Counted from the stretch's first letter, positions 42,593 to 50,736 are shown. The stretch: DNA of 64,000 nt from JAAXHV01 sp965207165 (GCA_965207165.1 OZ242265.1:2914001-2978000); one strand, 5' to 3'. Made by a program: numbers and translations. Notes: generated by a model from the sequence alone, not told the origin.

Positions 42593-42852
42593 CTACTTTG
42601 GATAAAGAGGGCGTATGGTAGTATAAATTTCCAAGAACAGGAAGGTGTCGCTATGAATGACTGGCTCCGGTGCCCAGGCAATCACCGCGGCGGTGGTGTG
42701 GTCCTTGAAGTCAAGGGAATTGACGATCTGCCGGACCAGCACCGGGTCCCCGCGCCGCACGTCAACGCCGGCGCGTGGCCGACCCTTGTAGTCCGTGTCT
42801 TTCTCCAGGTAGGCCACGGCCCGGATGCATTACCGGCATAGAACGTAATCAT
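42593..42852 (-). pseudogene. Relaxase N-terminal fragment (frameshifted)
   Basis: ATG 42852 begins MITFYAGNASG. After loss of one base near 42818, the adjacent frame continues VAYLEKDTDYKGRPRAGVD and RRGDPVLVRQIVNSLDFKD, then AAVIAWAPEP. The joined SGPVAYL...RGDP pattern is that of mobilisation relaxases. It ends at a TAG next to the outer-membrane barrel gene, so the catalytic part is lost. The start overlaps the end of the mobC fragment, the standard mobC-relaxase arrangement. Confidence 0.6.
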
Positions 42853-43140
42853 CATGGGATGCCGCCAGGTTCCTTAATACCCGGTGAATGTTGATGAGCC
42901 GGTGCAACAACTCAATCTCTCCCGGCCATTGTTGCCGATGCGCGCAATCGCGGCCAGCAATGCCGGGTCAGCCGCGGGCGGCGGTTTGCGCCGGGGAGTA
43001 ACAAGCCGGCCACCTGAGACGCCAGACACCGGCATGCGTAACCGGTCACCGAGAGACAGCTCATCCGCGTTGGCCCGCGCCAGCCACTCTGCCCGGGTCG
43101 CCGCAGCCCCGCGCAGGGTAACCATCCGGTCCTGCAGCGC
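42830..43140 (-). pseudogene. MobC-like gene remnant 2 (longest copy)
   Basis: The reverse strand encodes LQDRMVTLRGAAATRAEW, LARANADELSLGDRLR and, after a proline-rich linker, PALLAAIARIGNN. A frameshift near 42920 leads to EIELLHRLINIHRVLRNLA and a stop at 42830. RIGNN followed by a helical C-terminus is typical of MobC relaxosome proteins, which help the relaxase open the DNA at oriT. The relaxase fragment overlaps its end. Confidence 0.62.
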
Positions 43141-43251
43141 GCGTACGCGTAAGTTTTGGGGACAGGCACATTGTATCCCCGGCCGGTTACATGAATCGCG
43201 CCGGGGTGTCCAGAGTCCTGAGCGTGAAGGTTTACACGTGAGGCAACGTTA

Positions 43252-43470
43252 ATGGCAGACATAACAGGCACCGGTGGCAATGAGACTCTCACAGGCACCG
43301 CGGGCGACGATACGATAAATGGCCTGGGCGGCGACGATACGCTCAAGTGCGGTTCCGGCGCGGAGGTATTTGTGTTCCAGACCGCCGGCGGTAACGGGTT
43401 GGATACCATCACGGATTTCGACCCCGCAGTTGATACCGTCAGGAAAGAGACCGGCAACTGGACTTTTTGA
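43252..43470 (+). pseudogene. Short RTX (calcium-binding repeat) fragment
   Basis: The 72 residues MADITGTGGNETLTGTAGDD, TINGLGGDDTL and GLDTITDFDPAVD are RTX nonapeptide and flanking sequence. It stops after 72 residues, far shorter than RTX proteins. The larger RTX gene begins 90 bases later. It is probably a 5' or internal fragment left by rearrangement, although a tiny secreted product cannot be excluded. Confidence 0.6.
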
Positions 43471-43559
43471 CACAGACAACGAATGGTATGAGATGAGTGT
43501 TTCAGGCTGAAGTTATAATGTATTATGAGACCGAATGATAATCAGCGTGGAGAGAAAGC

Positions 43560-45143
43560 ATGTCGAATCATGACAATGAGATGAACGGGTTTGCGCCGGC
43601 CAACCAGGGTGTGTTTTACCAGACGGTGGCCGGGCAGAAAATCGCTGTGCTGCAGTCCACGTTTGAATTCACCTCCGCCACCCATTTCAGGGACAATGAC
43701 GGAGCCACAACGTATCCCGGCAGATATGCTTATGAGAAAACCGGGGCCGACCAGGGCAGGCTCGAATTGTACTACGATGACGGCGATTGGTTTTCGGTTG
43801 ACCTCAACTACTTGTCAGCTACCCAGGTCAGCCTTTACTTTTATCAGGCTGATGGGACAAGTGTAACGGTAGAGGTGACATTCCCGCCACGGCCTGACGT
43901 GGTTACACCCCCTCAAGCAGCGCGTGGTTTTGCGCCGGCCGACCAGGATGTATTTCACCAGGCGGTGGACGGACAGAAACTCTCTGTGCTGCAGTCCACT
44001 TATGAATTCACCTCTGTCACCCGTTTCAGTGAAACTGACGGAACAACAACGTATTCCGGCGGATATACTTACGAGAAAACCGGAGATGACACGGCAGAAC
44101 TCCGGTTGTACTACAACGACGGCGACCGGTCTTCGGTTGATTTAGAGTATCAATCGGCAACCCAACTTACCGTCCGCTTTACTCTGCCCGACGGGCAAGC
44201 TGTGACAGAAACGATTCAAATTCAGGCGCCCCCCGATGATAATACAGAACCCGGCAACACTGGCACTGGCTCTGGCGCAAATACGCAATCCGGCACCTCG
44301 CGCGCGGATATCCTGACCGGCAGCGCCGGCGCCGATATCATAGACGGTGTCAGCGGCAATGACATCCTGGAGGGACTTGCCGGCGATGACAGGCTCAATG
44401 GCGGGGCCGGTGATGACAGACTCGAAGGCGGGGCCGGTAATGACACCCTGCAGGGCGGCGCCGGTGATGACACGCTTAACGGCGGCCCCGGCGCTGACAT
44501 GCTGGATGGCGGCGCGGGTAGTGATGTCGCCTCTTACGAGGACTCCGCGCGCGGGGTGCTGGTGCGCCTGCACGATGCCAGGGGAGTCAAGAACGGTGAT
44601 GCCCAGGGCGATACGCTGACGGGTATTGAGCATCTTGTCGGCAGCAGGTATAACGACACGCTGGCTGGGGATGGTGGAGATAATATCCTCCGGGGAGAGG
44701 ATGGCGACGATACCTTGTACGGTGGACCGGCCGGCGGTGACGACAGGATGTACGGCGGTAACGGCGATGACCGGATCTTCGCGGGCAAGGGAGATGATAC
44801 CCTGACCGGCGGTGCTGGCGTTGACGTGATGAAGGGAGGACCGGGGGAGGATGTTCTGGTTGTTGACGGCAACGATATGGATATTTTATATGGCGGCCCC
44901 GACGATGACAGGTTCCAGTTTTTCCCCAGCGACCTTGGCGGTGGCATCATACGGGATTTTACCAATGGCGAGGACGTGATCGACCTGCGCGAGTTTTCCG
45001 GCATCAGCAGCGTCAACGATCTTGACATCGTCAGTGTTGGGAATAACGTGCGGATAGACTTGGCAGGCGCTGATTATTTGACCACTATCATCCTGTCGGA
45101 TTTCGATAGCGCCAACCTGGATAATGCCGATTTTATGTTTTGA
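43560..45143 (+). CDS. RTX-type secreted protein with duplicated N-terminal domain
   Basis: This 527-residue protein has two tandem copies of an all-beta domain of about 100 residues. Residues 9-108 begin GFAPANQGVFYQTVAGQK and residues 122-220 begin GFAPADQDVFHQAVDGQK; both share VLQST.EFTS, TTY...YEKTG and LYY.DGD. Residues about 250-425 are GGxGxDxLx calcium-binding nonapeptides (GGAGDDRLEGGAGNDTL and others). The C-terminus (DFTNGEDVIDLREFSGI, FMF end) resembles type I secretion signals. It has no N-terminal signal peptide. GGAGAG precedes ATG 43560. No type I secretion genes are in the window. The beta domain is not recognised. Confidence 0.82.
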   Translation: MSNHDNEMNGFAPANQGVFYQTVAGQKIAVLQSTFEFTSATHFRDNDGATTYPGRYAYEKTGADQGRLELYYDDGDWFSVDLNYLSATQVSLYFYQADGTSVTVEVTFPPRPDVVTPPQAARGFAPADQDVFHQAVDGQKLSVLQSTYEFTSVTRFSETDGTTTYSGGYTYEKTGDDTAELRLYYNDGDRSSVDLEYQSATQLTVRFTLPDGQAVTETIQIQAPPDDNTEPGNTGTGSGANTQSGTSRADILTGSAGADIIDGVSGNDILEGLAGDDRLNGGAGDDRLEGGAGNDTLQGGAGDDTLNGGPGADMLDGGAGSDVASYEDSARGVLVRLHDARGVKNGDAQGDTLTGIEHLVGSRYNDTLAGDGGDNILRGEDGDDTLYGGPAGGDDRMYGGNGDDRIFAGKGDDTLTGGAGVDVMKGGPGEDVLVVDGNDMDILYGGPDDDRFQFFPSDLGGGIIRDFTNGEDVIDLREFSGISSVNDLDIVSVGNNVRIDLAGADYLTTIILSDFDSANLDNADFMF

Positions 45144-45260
45144 ACCCTGACCTGGCCAGGCCGGAACCAGGAGAAATGCCTCCGATTAACGAGATGCCGG
45201 GATAGGCATTCCCGCTCCCCGTTCGTCAGTACGGGCTTGACCCGGAATACAGTCACATAC

Positions 45261-45422
45261 TTATTGCTTGCGACACATTGTCAGGTCGTAAGGAGCGTCC
45301 GCTTCCGCCAGCAGCACGTTGGCCAGGGAACGGCTCATGGCCTTGCACATGCTGTTGGTGAGGATGATGCCGGTGGCGCCCACCAGGGAGCCGGCGACAA
45401 GCAGGATATTGTTGAACAGCCG
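45261..45422 (-). pseudogene. Fragment of NAD(P) transhydrogenase beta subunit gene (pntB)
   Basis: The reverse strand reads RLFNNILLVAGSLVGATGII, LTNSMCKAMSRSLANVLL, then a stop after 53 residues. This matches the GASG(T/I)ILT..MCKAMNRS membrane region of PntB. No start and no other part of pntB is nearby, so it is a displaced scrap. Confidence 0.6.
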
Positions 45423-45430
45423 CACAACCG

Positions 45431-45475
45431 GCGCTGGACAGGATCACTGCCCTGTGCGTGGATGCGGGTGTCAGG
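45431..45475 (+). pseudogene. MobC-like fragment 3
   Basis: ALDRITALCVDAG on the plus strand parallels ELDKVITLRVDAG of fragment 1, with DNA similarity over about 40 bases. Both leave the family after the same residue. It faces fragment 4 and is very short. Confidence 0.4.
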
Positions 45476-45481
45476 GACCAT

Positions 45482-45633
45482 CCGACATTCCCCTGTGAAC
45501 ATGACCGGTCACCGGGAGACAGCCCATCCGCGTTGGTCCGCGCCAGCCACTCTGCCCGGGTCGCCGCAGCCACGCGCAGGGCAATCATCCGGCCCGGCGG
45601 CGCGTGCGATGTAGCGCGTTCAGCCATTGGCAA
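45482..45633 (-). pseudogene. MobC-like fragment 4
   Basis: The reverse strand from TTG 45633 (or ATG 45627) reads MAERATSHAPPGRMIALRV, AAATRAEWLARTNADGLSPGD, then diverges. It matches remnant 2 at protein and DNA level (43016-43145). It follows the inverted structured region, as fragment 1 follows copy 1. Confidence 0.55.
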
Positions 45634-45644
45634 CTGTCAATGTA

Positions 45645-45995
45645 TCATCGGGCCCCGTTGCCAACGGGGGGGATCAAAGGGGGGGGCGCCCCCCTTGCAA
45701 GCACCCTGTATTCATGCGCAGCATGTAATACAGGGGTATGCTTGCCCCTGTGTGAACGACAGTCATCGACTGTGAACGCGTTGTTCCCTGACAGGATTAT
45801 CCGGTGGTCTGCCGGATAACCTATCACATGCGTATCCGGTCGTTCGATGAGCGGGTGCTGTTCCATCGTTGTCCACCCGGCCAGGCGGTTCACCCAATAC
45901 CGTATGCGCTGGAGCCGGCTGGTGCGATTGGCCTGGTTCATCCTGGACAACCTGTCCCAATCAACAACCAGGGCACGCAGGTCCACCTCTGGCAA
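45645..45995 (-). CDS. Short conserved 'VDLxALVVDW' protein, copy 2
   Basis: This reverse-strand frame of up to 116 residues begins EVDLRALVVDWDRLSRMNQA and continues NRTSRLQRIRYW, VNRLAGWTTMEQHPLIERP. The conserved part ends near 45840; the rest crosses the stem-loop region and is probably not meaningful. In-frame similarity to copy 1 extends upstream to AVLP near 46004, so the true start may be earlier. Function unknown. Confidence 0.5.
   Translation of the reverse strand: MPEVDLRALVVDWDRLSRMNQANRTSRLQRIRYWVNRLAGWTTMEQHPLIERPDTHVIGYPADHRIILSGNNAFTVDDCRSHRGKHTPVLHAAHEYRVLARGAPPPLIPPVGNGAR
45655..45773 (-). other. Structured oriT-like region, copy 2 (inverted)
   Basis: On the reverse strand the order is ACAGT-CGATG-ACTGT (45773-45759), a 49-base hairpin with arms GCAAGCA/TGCTTGC (45745-45697), a G/C-run hairpin (about 45696-45676) and CCGTTGGCAACGG (45667-45655). 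Compared with copy 1, arm changes preserve pairing and the tips differ. It overlaps the 3' end of the small VDL protein frame. Confidence 0.5.
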
Positions 45996-46121
45996 TACGG
46001 CCCAACATCCGCAAGCAGGCGGTGATCCTGTCTCGGGAGTGAAAAAAAAACTTGACGTCGCTGTCCATGGACTATACTTAAGAGTAAGAGTACTGCTTTT
46101 GAGTAAGTGAGGGATTACGTC

Positions 46122-46928
46122 ATGTCTGTGACCTGGTGTAACGCTTATTTTTCAGTCGGCAGGACTCATCCGGTGCGTTTCATCCGCCGATGGTGCCTGC
46201 AGGCAACAAAGCTGCTTCTGGCAGCGACAGCCTTCTTTTTACCTGCCGTCTCATCCGCCCAGTCCATCACCGGTTTCACCCTCAACGACGTGGGTCCTGT
46301 CCAGGGCATAGAGCAGCTCACTGTGCAGTTCATGACCATCGCCGATGACGCGCCCTCGTCGGTTATGGGTGTTTACCCGCTGCGCATCGAAGACCGCGAC
46401 ACCGGGTACGGGACAGGTTTTACACAGGGGCTCGGCACGCTGCCGATGGGCGAGGATGTCGGGATGGACCCGCGCGGGTGGATGGCGGGGGTGGGGGTAA
46501 AAGGCGATATCCTCGACCGCTCGAGCGTGACCGGCCCGGATCTGGCGCTGGTCGGCGATGCGTTATGGCGCTCGAGGTCGTTGGCGCAACCCGGGGAGCG
46601 CGTATCCTCGCTTGTGGCCACGACGCACCTGCGGCTGGGCATTGAGAGCGGCTGGACGTACGCACTGCCGAGGGGCGGTTCCTTGCGGCCGCGCCTGGAA
46701 GCCGGGGCGCGCCGGGACGGCGCCGGCGCCCAATCCGCCTTCGGGGTGGTGCTGGGTGGCGGGATCGCCTGGAAGCATCCGCGTCTGGGCCTTGCGTTGG
46801 ACGTATCGGGGAGGGCGCTGGTCTCGTATGAGGCCGGCGGCATCCGGCGCCGGGGCCTGGCGGCGGAACTGATATTGCTCCCGCACGCGGGGCACGACGT
46901 CGGCCTGGAGGTCACGGCACGCTGGTGA
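46122..46928 (+). CDS. Outer-membrane protein with C-terminal barrel similar to large surface proteins
   Basis: This 268-residue protein is read from ATG 46122 (GAGGGA seven bases upstream). A long signal region (KLLLAATAFFLPAVSSAQS) is followed by VGVKGDILDRSSV, VATTHLRLGIESGW, LRPRLEAGARRDG, VVLGGGIAWKHPRLGLALDV and a terminal LEVTARW. Such strands usually end very long repetitive surface proteins; here the passenger region is short, so the gene may be an internally deleted remnant that kept signal and barrel. It sits at the right flank of the inverted mob unit. Confidence 0.65.
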   Translation: MSVTWCNAYFSVGRTHPVRFIRRWCLQATKLLLAATAFFLPAVSSAQSITGFTLNDVGPVQGIEQLTVQFMTIADDAPSSVMGVYPLRIEDRDTGYGTGFTQGLGTLPMGEDVGMDPRGWMAGVGVKGDILDRSSVTGPDLALVGDALWRSRSLAQPGERVSSLVATTHLRLGIESGWTYALPRGGSLRPRLEAGARRDGAGAQSAFGVVLGGGIAWKHPRLGLALDVSGRALVSYEAGGIRRRGLAAELILLPHAGHDVGLEVTARW

Positions 46929-47178
46929 TCCGGAACCCGTCTGTCAGACCTGTCTTAACCCGGATATCCCATTGATGCGATGCTCGCTGTCTGGAACTGG
47001 ATCACAACACACCCCGGGCTGACGGCGGACCTAATCACATATCGAACCGGAGTTTGCTCTGCGGGCCGTGTCACCGCCTGACGGGTCACATAGTCACCCT
47101 GTCCGGGTTACGCAGGGCGAATAACAAACGGGGATTTATGCGGGGCTGGTTGCGCGCTTGCCATGCTTCTTCTGCGGT
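46929..47178. other. 250-bp stretch with no supported gene
   Basis: No convincing coding frame or repeat is seen between the surface protein and the small minus-strand genes. Confidence 0.4.
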
Positions 47179-47310
47179 TCAGTCAATCTTTGCGAGCTTC
47201 CTCGGCGTGGCGTTAAAGTGGCTCTCGTCTTCGTCACAGCCTGGTTCGTTAGCTTGTTGAATAAACCGTGAATACTGTTCTTTACCGGCATCAACTGTCC
47301 TGTTCGTCAT
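47179..47310 (-). CDS. Small 43-residue acidic protein
   Basis: ATG 47310 follows a strong GGAGG. The product reads MTNRTVDAGKEQYSRFIQQA, then NEPGCDEDESHFNATPRKLA and a short basic end. The FI..A.E.GCDEDE..F....RK.A pattern resembles small proteins I have seen in phage-like regions, but no function is known. It lies downstream of, and on the same strand as, two other mini-genes. Confidence 0.5.
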   Translation of the reverse strand: MTNRTVDAGKEQYSRFIQQANEPGCDEDESHFNATPRKLAKID

Positions 47311-47377
47311 AAATGCCTCCGGTGTTATTCAACATCGCGTGATTCATACAATCACGGTACCTGCATTACCAGCAGAT

Positions 47378-47411
47378 AAAAAAACGCCCGCACTCCAAAT
47401 GAAATGCGGGC
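47378..47411 (-). terminator. Intrinsic terminator, minus strand
   Basis: On the reverse strand CCCGCATTTCATTTGGAGTG then CGGGC forms a hairpin with CCCGCA/TGCGGG arms and is followed by CGTTTTTTT. It ends transcripts coming from 47452-47806. Confidence 0.65.
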
Positions 47412-47451
47412 AAAGCCCGGCAGACTGGTTTTTCAGACCAGACGCCGGTTG

Positions 47452-47592
47452 CTACAACACGTGCCATGGCACCCACACAGCCAACAGGATTATCCCCAGC
47501 ATGCCCAACACGGCAAAGAGCACAACGTAATAGCATCCGGTCCGGGGCGGTTTCTGCTTGTTAATGGCTTTGAGTATCTTCTTGTCATTCAT
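47452..47592 (-). CDS. Small single-pass membrane protein
   Basis: The 46 residues begin MNDKKILKAINKQKPPRTG and continue with the hydrophobic helix YYVVLFAVLGMLGIILLAVW. A basic N-terminus before one helix suggests an inner-membrane small protein. A terminator follows 41 bases downstream. Family unknown. Confidence 0.5.
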   Translation of the reverse strand: MNDKKILKAINKQKPPRTGCYYVVLFAVLGMLGIILLAVWVPWHVL

Positions 47593-47647
47593 TGCATCTG
47601 CCGGCGGCAGAGGGCAGGCCATCTAGTCCCAACACTTGACTTTAACC

Positions 47648-47806
47648 TCATCGTCTTTCTGTGGCCTGCCACATCCCGCACCAGTCTGTTTTTTGGGTCT
47701 TGGGGAATAGCCCGTTTTTCGATGGCGGGTAAATCCGGCACTCGCCGACCGGCTTGCCGGTCCGGTGCCAGAAACGGCAGTTCTCGCAGAGTTTATGGTC
47801 ATTCAT
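47648..47806 (-). CDS. Small four-cysteine (probable zinc-binding) protein
   Basis: The 52 residues show LCENCRFW, GECRIYPPS and DWCGMWQ, a C-x2-C...C...C pattern found in many short hypothetical proteins from prophage and island contexts. It starts at ATG 47806 with ATGAATGAC, like the next mini-gene. Function unknown; zinc binding is inferred from cysteine spacing. Confidence 0.55.
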   Translation of the reverse strand: MNDHKLCENCRFWHRTGKPVGECRIYPPSKNGLFPKTQKTDWCGMWQATERR

Positions 47807-47836
47807 GTTATTGGAAACTGTAGTAAACGCCGGTAT

Positions 47837-48628
47837 TCAGCCAACGGGTAAGGTGCCATAGTCGCCTTCAACGGTGTTGGTGCGGATGTCGCCATTCAGT
47901 GCATTGACATACTCACCGGCGCCGTGTTCGACAGTATCATGTCCGGCAACGTGGTTGCCGGCCTTGCTGCAGTGCTTGGCCTCATCCGCCATCAGTCGTG
48001 CTTCTTTAGGGATGTTCTCTTTCAGGGTGGGTATGATCTCACTGGCTTTCAGGGTGTCAACGACCCTGCGCCTGGCCCACTTGCTGTCCCTGTCAACCCG
48101 GATCAGGACGTTGTTCTTGTGGGCGTAACCGCGTGCGCCGGGGGCGCATTCACGGGCAGTGCCGATAACGGTCTCATCCGATTCAACGATGCCGCTGCCG
48201 GCGCCGACGATAGTCGGAGCGTTATCCCGCATGGCCTCGCGGATTCTGTGTCCCAGGAACCAGGCCGTTTTAAGGGTAACGCCCAGAGTGCGGTGCAACC
48301 GGTTTGCACTGATGCCCTTCTCGCTGCTGGTAATCAGGTGTATGGCTTGCAGCCACAGGTGTAAATCAATATGGCTGGACTCAAAAATCGTTCCTATGCG
48401 GACGGTGAACTGCTTGCCGCAGTCTTTGCACTTGTACAGGCCGTGACGTACCTTGCCGTCGGGGTTTTTCTTTGAGGGTTTGGAGCGAACACCTTTCAGG
48501 TGGTAGGCATTATCCAGCGAACCGCAGGCAGTGCAGACCGGGCCGTGTGGCCAGAGCATACCTTCAACGTACGCAAAGGCTGCGGCTTCATCTTGCATGT
48601 ATTTGGCATTCAACACAGACATTTTCAA
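47837..48628 (-). mobile_element. IS1595-family transposase, C-terminally truncated
   Basis: The 263 residues contain the N-terminal zinc ribbon (CTACGSLDNAYHLKG and YKCKDCGKQF), the winged region (GISANRLHRTLGVTLKTAWFLGHR) and the DDE/N motifs VESDETVIG, LMADEAKH and NTVEGDYG. Family members continue for roughly 50 residues past NTVEG; here the frame stops five residues later. It is therefore probably inactive. No flanking target duplication was found by eye. Confidence 0.78.
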
Positions 48629-48899
48629 ATTCCGGTTTAAAGTCTATACCGAGATTATAGGAAACTAAGCTTGGTTTGTTAACTATAATCCGACATGATT
48701 GTACGCCATAACACTGTCCTCTCCTGGGATCCCGGTTCCTCTGCTGGGTAGACAGAGCCGAGGTTAATGGAAAGTGGGTCATTTTTACAGTGCCGTTAAC
48801 ACCTTGTCTTTGAGCATTGACCCCCTCCCTGTAACCGGGTCCAGTTGTCGCGTATAATATTCCCGTAAACAACGATCTATCAATCAGATTAGATAATAG
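48629..48899. other. Non-coding stretch before the right attachment site
   Basis: No gene is seen. The sequence becomes AT-rich towards 48860-48960. Confidence 0.4.
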
Positions 48900-48912
48900 A
48901 CAAAGTGATAAC
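48900..48912 (+). other. Candidate island attachment site (right)
   Basis: ACAAAGTGATAAC matches 36122-36134 exactly and in the same orientation, where the debris-rich island ends and catabolic genes restart. Confidence 0.5.
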
Positions 48913-48969
48913 GTAATGATTTAATAACCCTTTAAACTATTACAATATCAATGACTTATGAATTTCAAG

Positions 48970-48992
48970 AGTCGGATTTGAAATCCGTCCCC
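48970..48992. repeat. Intergenic palindrome of the GGGGACrGA family
   Basis: AGTCGGATTTGAAATCCGTC is centred on GGATTTGAAATCC and ends CCCC. It is the right-hand relative of the copy at 35990, which also flanks the island. Confidence 0.6.
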
Positions 48993-49020
48993 TCTACAGC
49001 CAGGTATCAAGGAGATATCC

Positions 49021-49857
49021 ATGATCAGGCTCGATTATTATATTAGGCGCAAAACCGGCGCCAGCCCGCAGAATTTTGAAAACTGGTGGACCGGCCTGCA
49101 TGCCGATTTATGGCGCAATCACGCAGAGACGCTGGGTATCAGACGCCACGTGCAACTGGTGGGTGATCCTGAAAACCCCATCGGCATCGGTTACCGCAAG
49201 GCCTATGATGCCACCGGCGAACCTTTCGATGGCCTGGCCACAACCTGCTGGGCGGATATCCGCATACTACAGGCTGCGCTGGAAACCCCTGCCGGACAGG
49301 TGGCGTACCAGGAAATACTGGCGGACGAACTGGAACACATCGATACTTCCCGTTGCCGTTTGTCCTTCGGCGTAAACCATGCCGTGATTTTTCCGCGGGA
49401 GAAAATCGAGGCAACAAAAGAAACCGACTATACCCGGATAGCCTACTTCCCCGATGCCCTGCCCGGCCTGGCTATCCCCGAAGTGCAACGCCACTGGATT
49501 GCAGTACATGGCGGCCTGACCCAGGACTATGCGCCCAACTCCCCAAATGCCAAGTACATACAGGTGCATTGTTGCGAGAATGAACTGGCATCAAGAATGC
49601 GTGCCGACCGGAACATGGCGAAAAATGACCGGCATTTGGGACACGCCGAGGTCTGGACCTCGCCCGCTGACCAGGAACGGGCTGCCAATAACCCCAGGCG
49701 CCAGGAACTGTTCCCGCTCTATATTGAAGACATCGAAAATTTTGCCGATTCACGCACCGGATACCTGCTCGCCGGCAAGGATCATTACGTGGTGAACAAC
49801 GAGATTTACACTTCACCCCTGCCGAAACCCCGTTTAGGATATTTGGGGGCAGAGTAA
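49021..49857 (+). CDS. EthD-domain protein
   Basis: This 278-residue protein opens with IRLDYYIRRKTGASPQNFEN, WWTGLHADLWRNHAETLG and HVQLV, the EthD ferredoxin-like fold. A second, similar half follows around residue 138 (DYTRIAYFPDALPG, VQRHWIAVHGGLTQDYAP), so two domains are fused. EthD proteins take part in degradation of ethers, aromatics or in polyketide-like cyclisation. AAGGAG precedes the ATG. Together with the SDR and acyl-CoA genes downstream it suggests an aromatic or alicyclic compound pathway. Confidence 0.72.
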   Translation: MIRLDYYIRRKTGASPQNFENWWTGLHADLWRNHAETLGIRRHVQLVGDPENPIGIGYRKAYDATGEPFDGLATTCWADIRILQAALETPAGQVAYQEILADELEHIDTSRCRLSFGVNHAVIFPREKIEATKETDYTRIAYFPDALPGLAIPEVQRHWIAVHGGLTQDYAPNSPNAKYIQVHCCENELASRMRADRNMAKNDRHLGHAEVWTSPADQERAANNPRRQELFPLYIEDIENFADSRTGYLLAGKDHYVVNNEIYTSPLPKPRLGYLGAE

Positions 49858-49879
49858 AAATATTGCGTAACTCAGGCCG

Positions 49880-49901
49880 GGGACAGAATTAATTCTGTCC
49901 C
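49880..49901. repeat. Perfect 22-bp intergenic palindrome
   Basis: GGGACAGAATT is followed by its reverse complement, 22 bases after the EthD gene. It has the same design as 14174-14199, with AATT in place of the ATTTA centre. Confidence 0.7.
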
Positions 49902-49962
49902 TGTTGATGTTACACAGCAAATATTATAATCATTACTCTTATCCCATATACCTGACAGTATC

Positions 49963-50736
49963 ATGAGCGTACAAATCGACATGAGCGGCAAGGTCGCGCT
50001 GATCACCGGCGCGGCGCGGGGCATCGGCGCGGCGACTGCGCGGGCATTCGCCGAGGCAGGCGCGAACCTGGTGCTGACGGATAAGTTGGAGGGGGTGAAG
50101 CAGGTTGCTGCCGGCCTGGAAAGCTACGGTATCAAAGCGATGACCTGCGTTACGGATATTTCCAGACCGGAGAACTGCGGAACAGTGGTCAGCACGGCAA
50201 TGTCTGAATTCGGCCGGCTGGATTATGCCTTCAATAACGCGGGCATCGGTTCTTCACCGGCTCCCGTGGGCGAGATGGCGGACGAGGACTGGCACCGGAT
50301 TATGGATGTCAACCTGAACGCGGTGTATTACTGCATCAAGCACCAGGTGCCCGCGATGCTTGCCGATGGCGGCGGCGTCATCATCAACAACAGTTCTTTC
50401 TGCGGCGTCGCCCCGCTCCAGGATTCCAGTATCGAATACACATCCGCCAAGCACGGCGTCATCGGCCTGACCCGGCAGGTCGCCCTGAACCACGCGGCCG
50501 AGGGCATCCGTTGCATCGCAGTGTGTCCGGGTTTTATCATGACGCCGCTGACGGACGCCGACCAGGGAAGCCCCATAAGCAAGGAAACCCGGGAGTGGAT
50601 GCTTAACCGTACTCCCCAGGGCCGCCTGGGACAACCGGAAGACGTCGCCAGGGTCGTCCGCATGCTGTGTTCGGAGGAAGCGGCTTACATCAACGGCGCG
50701 TGGATCCCGGTGGACGGGGGCCTGCTGTTGTCCTGA
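49963..50736 (+). CDS. Short-chain dehydrogenase/reductase
   Basis: This 257-residue classical SDR has TGAARGIGAATARAF (cofactor), VLTDK after beta-2 (acidic, NAD-preferring), NNAGIGSSPAPV, NNSSFCGVAP (active serine) and YTSAKHGVIGLTR (catalytic Y/K), ending IPVDGGLLLS. It oxidises or reduces an alcohol/ketone; the substrate is unknown. It follows the EthD gene by 105 bases containing a palindrome. Confidence 0.88.
   Translation: MSVQIDMSGKVALITGAARGIGAATARAFAEAGANLVLTDKLEGVKQVAAGLESYGIKAMTCVTDISRPENCGTVVSTAMSEFGRLDYAFNNAGIGSSPAPVGEMADEDWHRIMDVNLNAVYYCIKHQVPAMLADGGGVIINNSSFCGVAPLQDSSIEYTSAKHGVIGLTRQVALNHAAEGIRCIAVCPGFIMTPLTDADQGSPISKETREWMLNRTPQGRLGQPEDVARVVRMLCSEEAAYINGAWIPVDGGLLLS

Noticed and set aside
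43560..45143. Possible CRISPR-like or satellite repeat in the 44.3-44.8 kb stretch
   Set aside because: The short periodicity comes from RTX nonapeptide codons, not from repeats separated by unique spacers.
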